Made by a program: the position numbers and the translations under genes | Notes under the pieces: model-generated | Seen by the model: the letters and a program-made list of their open reading frames with translations, nothing else | Database searches by the model: none | Told to the model about the DNA's origin: nothing | Shown: in pieces, positions 14,048 to 16,345 of the stretch | How the letters are laid out: the number at the start of each line of letters is the position of its first letter | How positions within the stretch are numbered: position 1 is the first letter of the stretch | Source of the DNA: an uncultured Bacilli bacterium | Lineage (GTDB): Bacteria > Bacillota_I > Bacilli_A > RF39 > UBA660 | Assembly (NCBI GenBank): GCA_934101425.1 | Contig: CAKOQQ010000012.1 | Location: 1 to 16,345, forward strand | Reading direction: 5' to 3' | DNA length: 16,345 nt

Positions 14048-14092
14048 TTATGTGTTGACGCCATAAAGGTTGAGCACATCATATAACATCAT
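14048..14092 (-). other. 14-codon upstream ORF in the hsp20 leader
   Basis: The hsp20 leader holds an ORF reading MMLYDVLNLYGVNT then TAA. Its first ten bases around the ATG, TATGATGTTA, are identical to those around the main start (14027-14018), so both ORFs begin Met-Met-Leu. An AGGT lies directly before its ATG, a poor SD position. It is either a regulatory leader peptide or a duplicated start region. Confidence 0.35.
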
Positions 14093-14095
14093 ACC

Positions 14096-14112
14096 TGTAG
14101 CTTTCTGCTACA
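14096..14112 (-). promoter_or_regulatory. 5'-terminal hairpin of the hsp20 mRNA
   Basis: TGTAGC / GCTACA (6 bp) around a five-base loop begins at the predicted transcription start. Such 5' hairpins usually stabilise mRNA. Confidence 0.5.
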
Positions 14113-14117
14113 ATTAT

Positions 14118-14146
14118 AATATATCACTATATTTAGCACTTGTCAA
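14118..14146 (-). promoter_or_regulatory. sigma-A promoter of hsp20
   Basis: On the minus strand a perfect TTGACA (14146-14141) is followed by 17 bases and TATATT (14123-14118), with TGA before the -10. The -35 lies inside the spacer of the CIRCE element, so HrcA bound there would block RNA polymerase. Confidence 0.8.
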
Positions 14147-14159
14147 GCATAAGTGCTAA
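14133..14159. promoter_or_regulatory. CIRCE element (HrcA operator)
   Basis: TTAGCACTT, nine bases, AAGTGCTAA. This is the CIRCE consensus (TTAGCACTC-N9-GAGTGCTAA) with one compensating change in each arm. The inverted repeat extends outward to 13-bp perfect arms (14129-14141 and 14151-14163). It lies over the hsp20 promoter and just after the stop of the 14165-14512 gene. Confidence 0.93.
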
Positions 14160-14164
14160 ATATT

Positions 14165-14512
14165 TTACATTTTATTAAATTCTTGTTCATCAATTAAAGG
14201 AATTATATCAATTGCAGGAGTTTCATAAGGATGTACTTTCTTTATTGTATCTAATACCAACTTAACTTTAGATATATCACATACAAATTCCAATCTTTCT
14301 TCAGAAACAAATTCTAATTTATTTTTAGTACCTATATAAGGATTAGAATCATTACTAGGTGTAAAGGTACCTAATACTTTAGAAGAATTAGTACAAAAAG
14401 TATATGTACCAATAACTCCTGCTCCCGCTTTACAAACAGATTCTCTTAATTCTGATAAATTTTCTTCTGGCACTGTAACAACTATTTTTACTTTATTTAT
14501 ATTAAATGTCAT
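14165..14512 (-). CDS. stand-alone NIF3/YqfO C-terminal-type (CutA-like) domain protein
   Basis: A 115-residue cytoplasmic protein. It matches the CutA-like domain inserted in YqfO/NIF3 dimetal proteins: VTVPEENLSELRESVCKAGAGVIGTY, GTFTPSNDSNPYIG, then a beta strand LEFVSEERLEFVCD, and HPYETPAIDIIPL near the end. In YqfO the domain lies between the two halves of the dimetal-hydrolase; here it stands alone. Stand-alone copies exist and are thought to be trimeric; ligand unknown. SD AGGAGG is four bases before ATG 14512. It follows directly on the terminator of the 14571-15215 gene, so it depends on read-through or on a promoter inside that hairpin. Confidence 0.88.
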   Translation of the reverse strand: MTFNINKVKIVVTVPEENLSELRESVCKAGAGVIGTYTFCTNSSKVLGTFTPSNDSNPYIGTKNKLEFVSEERLEFVCDISKVKLVLDTIKKVHPYETPAIDIIPLIDEQEFNKM

Positions 14513-14525
14513 ATTTCCTCCTAAT

Positions 14526-14558
14526 AAAAAAATGAATAATACTTATATTATTCATTTT
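14526..14558 (-). terminator. terminator of the 14571-15215 gene, upstream of the NIF3-type gene
   Basis: A 12-bp perfect stem AAAATGAATAAT / ATTATTCATTTT with loop ATAAGT and seven T residues (14532-14526), only about five bases before the next gene's SD. It may act as an attenuator. Confidence 0.88.
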
Positions 14559-14570
14559 ATCATTTATATT

Positions 14571-15215
14571 TTACGATGTAAATTTTTCTACAAGTTTTGG
14601 TGATGAAAAACTGTTATTATTGTATTCAATTTCAAATGTAGCTCTTGGATATCCCGATTCAGTATTAGCACATTGTAAACCACATTCTCTACCAGTTATA
14701 ATTATTTTATTATTATTTGTTTTATAAGAATCTACCCAATACCCTTCTAAAGTATCTGGGTATAATCTCATAATAGTATCATTAGTTGATAAACTATATA
14801 TTGTAAATGTTGATGAACTAGTAGTACCTGATAATATAATGACATTATTATCATAAATTTCATATGAATCTACAAATTCACCAAGACTATCAATATTTTT
14901 ACCATTAATTGTAAAACTTTTAAAACCACAACCACCAAATTCATTTTTAGCTAATTCAACTTTTACAGTAATATCATTAAAAGTTGTTTCACTACTTTCA
15001 CACTTTAAAGCGTCTAATGATACTAATTTACTTGAAATTTTATTTTCTTTTTCTTCACTTGGCTTTTCATCATTAATTATAGTATTATCTTTCTTATCAT
15101 CCTTCTTATTAAAAGTTAAAGTATCTGTTGCAAATAACACACATAATGTTGCTAAGATAGCAATAATTACTAATAATAATACTATAACAACTATATTATT
15201 ATTTTGTTTTTCCAT
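14571..15215 (-). CDS. single-pass membrane protein with extracytoplasmic domain, unknown
   Basis: A 214-residue protein. One membrane segment (8-29) is followed by a charged Lys/Asp/Glu linker (about 36-62) and an extracytoplasmic domain rich in strands (65-214). Cysteines occur in GGCGFKSF (about 94-101) and in RECGLQCANT (about 174-183), plus KCES; they might form disulfides, which would make it a client of the surface thioredoxin system, by inference only. I do not recognise the family. SD GGAGGAGG lies upstream of ATG 15215, directly after the -10. Own terminator. Confidence 0.75.
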   Translation of the reverse strand: MEKQNNNIVVIVLLLVIIAILATLCVLFATDTLTFNKKDDKKDNTIINDEKPSEEKENKISSKLVSLDALKCESSETTFNDITVKVELAKNEFGGCGFKSFTINGKNIDSLGEFVDSYEIYDNNVIILSGTTSSSTFTIYSLSTNDTIMRLYPDTLEGYWVDSYKTNNNKIIITGRECGLQCANTESGYPRATFEIEYNNNSFSSPKLVEKFTS

Positions 15216-15231
15216 TACTTATCCTCCTCCT

Positions 15232-15259
15232 ATTATAAATTATAACATCTATTTATCAA
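15232..15259 (-). promoter_or_regulatory. promoter of the 14571-15215 gene
   Basis: TTGATA (15259-15254), 16 bases, TATAAT (15237-15232). A second TATAAT with an extended TGT lies at 15244-15239. Either would put the start point in or next to the SD GGAGGAGG. Confidence 0.55.
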
Positions 15260-15261
15260 AA

Positions 15262-15400
15262 TAAAAAGCTGGCAATATGCCAACTTTACTACTTACCACA
15301 TAGCCATTTGTACTGAAAATTTTGGCAGCTTTTAGAGCACTTGCTCGTTAATTCGGCACTTGGTTGCACTCCGTAACACTCGGCAACCCTAGCAGAACTT
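15262..15400 (-). ncRNA. candidate structured RNA or attenuator leader (unidentified)
   Basis: The 231-base gap between the two flanking genes holds a clearly more GC-rich segment on the minus strand that looks like RNA. It has a hairpin GGTTGC / GCAACC (15388-15362), a hairpin GAGC / GCTC (15347-15336), a long stem starting GCCA / TGGC around 15325-15303, and an intrinsic terminator at 15287-15263. A weak promoter (TTGTAA, 16 bases, TATTTT) may lie at about 15407-15434. I recognise no known family (not T-box, SRP, 6S or tmRNA by motif). It could be an independent small RNA, a 3' UTR of the upstream histidine phosphatase gene, or a leader for the downstream gene. Confidence 0.4.
15263..15287 (-). 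terminator. terminator of the candidate RNA
   Basis: AAAGTTGGCA / TGCCAGCTTT on the minus strand, 10 bp with one G-U pair and a three-base loop, followed by a short T-run. Confidence 0.8.
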
Positions 15401-15446
15401 ATCTAAAATAATTTGATTTTAATTTTTTACAATTTTTCAATAAATA

Positions 15447-16046
15447 TCATTTTATATTCTTAATACTTATCAATTTGTTTGTATCATCAAAATATAACCT
15501 AAATGTTTCACAGTAATTCCATTTGCCATCAAAAAAATCGATATCATTATACTTATATGGTCCTGCATATGAAATTTCACACCACTTACTAAATAATGAG
15601 GCTAAAGCAGTAGAATGGCCTACTATTAATATTTTCTCTTTTTTATGTTTTTCTAGTAATTCCTCAAGAGCTTTTTGTTCTCTTAATATTACTTCATTTA
15701 TGGATTCACCATTTTTTAATTTGTAATCAAAATCCTTAAATTGTTTTTCTCCAAAATCAGAAGGTAATTCATCCCAGCTATTTATACCAAATTTTCTTTC
15801 TCCAAATCTTTCATCAATTTTTATCTCATCAGCAAAATACTTAGCTGTTGAAATAGCTCTAACGTAATTGGAAGAATAAACACAATTAAAGTCTTTTAGT
15901 TCTTCTAATTGGCTTTTTTCTTTTGCTATATTCTCTCCATTAACAGTTAAAATCCATTTTTCGTTTTGTAATTGTAATGAATCAGTATTATTTATATTTT
16001 GGGGTTTCATTGCTTCTGAGTGTCTCATAAAGTATATTGTTGTCAT
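15447..16046 (-). CDS. histidine phosphatase (second copy)
   Basis: A 199-residue cytoplasmic histidine phosphatase: FMRHSE with His9, Arg63 (SSNYVRAIST), Glu83 (GERKFG) and His144 in IVGHST. All core catalytic positions are intact. It is a paralog of the 12359-12982 gene, sharing ERKxG, GESxNEV and a similar C-terminal aromatic region. It is not with a Nudix gene, so its substrate may differ. SD GGAG is eight bases before ATG 16046. It ends with TGA and is followed by the candidate RNA region. Confidence 0.92.
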   Translation of the reverse strand: MTTIYFMRHSEAMKPQNINNTDSLQLQNEKWILTVNGENIAKEKSQLEELKDFNCVYSSNYVRAISTAKYFADEIKIDERFGERKFGINSWDELPSDFGEKQFKDFDYKLKNGESINEVILREQKALEELLEKHKKEKILIVGHSTALASLFSKWCEISYAGPYKYNDIDFFDGKWNYCETFRLYFDDTNKLISIKNIK

Positions 16047-16065
16047 TCTATCAACTCCTATATAA

Positions 16066-16074
16066 ATTATATCA
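16066..16074 (-). promoter_or_regulatory. extended -10 promoter of the second histidine phosphatase
   Basis: TGA TATAAT (16074-16066) on the minus strand; seven bases later the SD GGAG begins. No clear -35. Confidence 0.6.
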
Positions 16075-16117
16075 TATATCTATTCTAATATTTTTGATAT
16101 TGCAACTTTTATATAAT

Positions 16118-16345
16118 TTATATATGCTGATGTGAAATTTTAAAATTTTCTAAATTTTGACTTTCGGATGAAGCATATTCTTGTTGTTTAACGAGTTTTT
16201 TATGTGTTGGAAATAATCCACCACAGACTGTTGAGATTTGATGAATATTAGGAATACTTCCATCTGACAAATAATTTGTTCTAACTCTTTCTAGATTGCA
16301 ATCTATACCATCAGTCAATGACCAATATGATATACCATCAAGTTG
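16118..16345 (-). CDS. C-terminal end of an unidentified protein (cut by the window edge)
   Basis: The reading frame is open to the window edge and gives 75 residues starting QLDGISYWSLTDGIDCNLE and ending at TAA 16118. The 5' part is outside the window, so any start within it would be arbitrary. DGISYWSLTD recalls the end of the barrel in some glycoside hydrolases, but nothing else supports this. No terminator is obvious before the next promoter. Codon use resembles the neighbours. Confidence 0.5.
   Translation of the reverse strand, partial: QLDGISYWSLTDGIDCNLERVRTNYLSDGSIPNIHQISTVCGGLFPTHKKLVKQQEYASSESQNLENFKISHQHI

Noticed and set aside
15262..15400. T-box leader for the downstream gene
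   Set aside because: No T-box antiterminator sequence or specifier-loop motifs are visible, and the downstream gene is not related to amino acids or tRNA charging.
1..16345. CRISPR array, insertion sequence or prophage
   Set aside because: No regularly spaced long repeats, transposase, integrase or phage structural genes were seen; base and codon use is uniform.

Overview
The window comes from a very AT-rich, low-GC Gram-positive-type bacterium, probably an uncultured gut Bacilli/RF39- or Mycoplasmatota-like lineage; the lineage is my inference from base composition and gene content. The genetic code is standard: TGA terminates four genes here (stops at 1716, 4185, 12979 and 15447). In two of those cases it lies in the ribosome-binding site or start of the next gene, so the Mycoplasma code is excluded. 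Coding is dense and almost all on the minus strand. The only plus-strand gene is a small NifU-like Fe-S scaffold at 601-837. Several intergenic gaps hold a terminator, a promoter and a Shine-Dalgarno (SD) site packed into a few dozen bases.

Layout, left to right (transcription runs mostly right to left). 1-600: tRNA-Val(UAC) with its own strong promoter, an S1-domain RNA-binding protein (CvfD/YugI type), and divergent promoters toward the NifU-like gene. 601-3116: nfu, a CotS/YutH-like kinase-fold protein and a compact helicase-IV-like superfamily 1 helicase. 3171-5333: tryptophanyl-tRNA synthetase carrying a five-cysteine cluster of Fe-S type, translationally coupled to a patatin-like lipase. 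5378-6634: an anchored extracytoplasmic protein of unknown function. 6689-10150: a redox and sulfur cell-surface cluster with a PH-domain protein, a membrane-anchored thioredoxin-like protein (CSAC), a rhodanese lipoprotein, a double-thioredoxin lipoprotein (CxxS plus CPHC), a second, divergent rhodanese lipoprotein and an EamA-type half-transporter fragment. 10194-11774: an XRE-type regulator fused to several membrane segments and an outer domain, with repeats upstream of it. 11894-13539: a three-gene operon of an unknown protein, a histidine phosphatase and a Nudix hydrolase. 13610-14159: Hsp20 controlled by a CIRCE element. 14165-15215: a stand-alone NIF3/YqfO C-terminal-type domain and an anchored outer protein. 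15216-15446: a non-coding interval with a structured, terminator-ended RNA candidate. 15447-16345: a second histidine phosphatase and the 3' end of an unidentified gene cut by the window edge.

The most interesting unit is the surface rhodanese/thioredoxin cluster. Four extracytoplasmic proteins on two adjacent transcription units together offer two sulfur-accepting cysteines and two dithiol sites, which suggests a sulfur or thiol relay outside the membrane. Other notable signals are stop codons inside terminator loops (four genes), promoters placed so that transcripts should start at or just before the SD, possible leaderless genes, and a short uORF in the hsp20 leader whose start copies that of the main gene.
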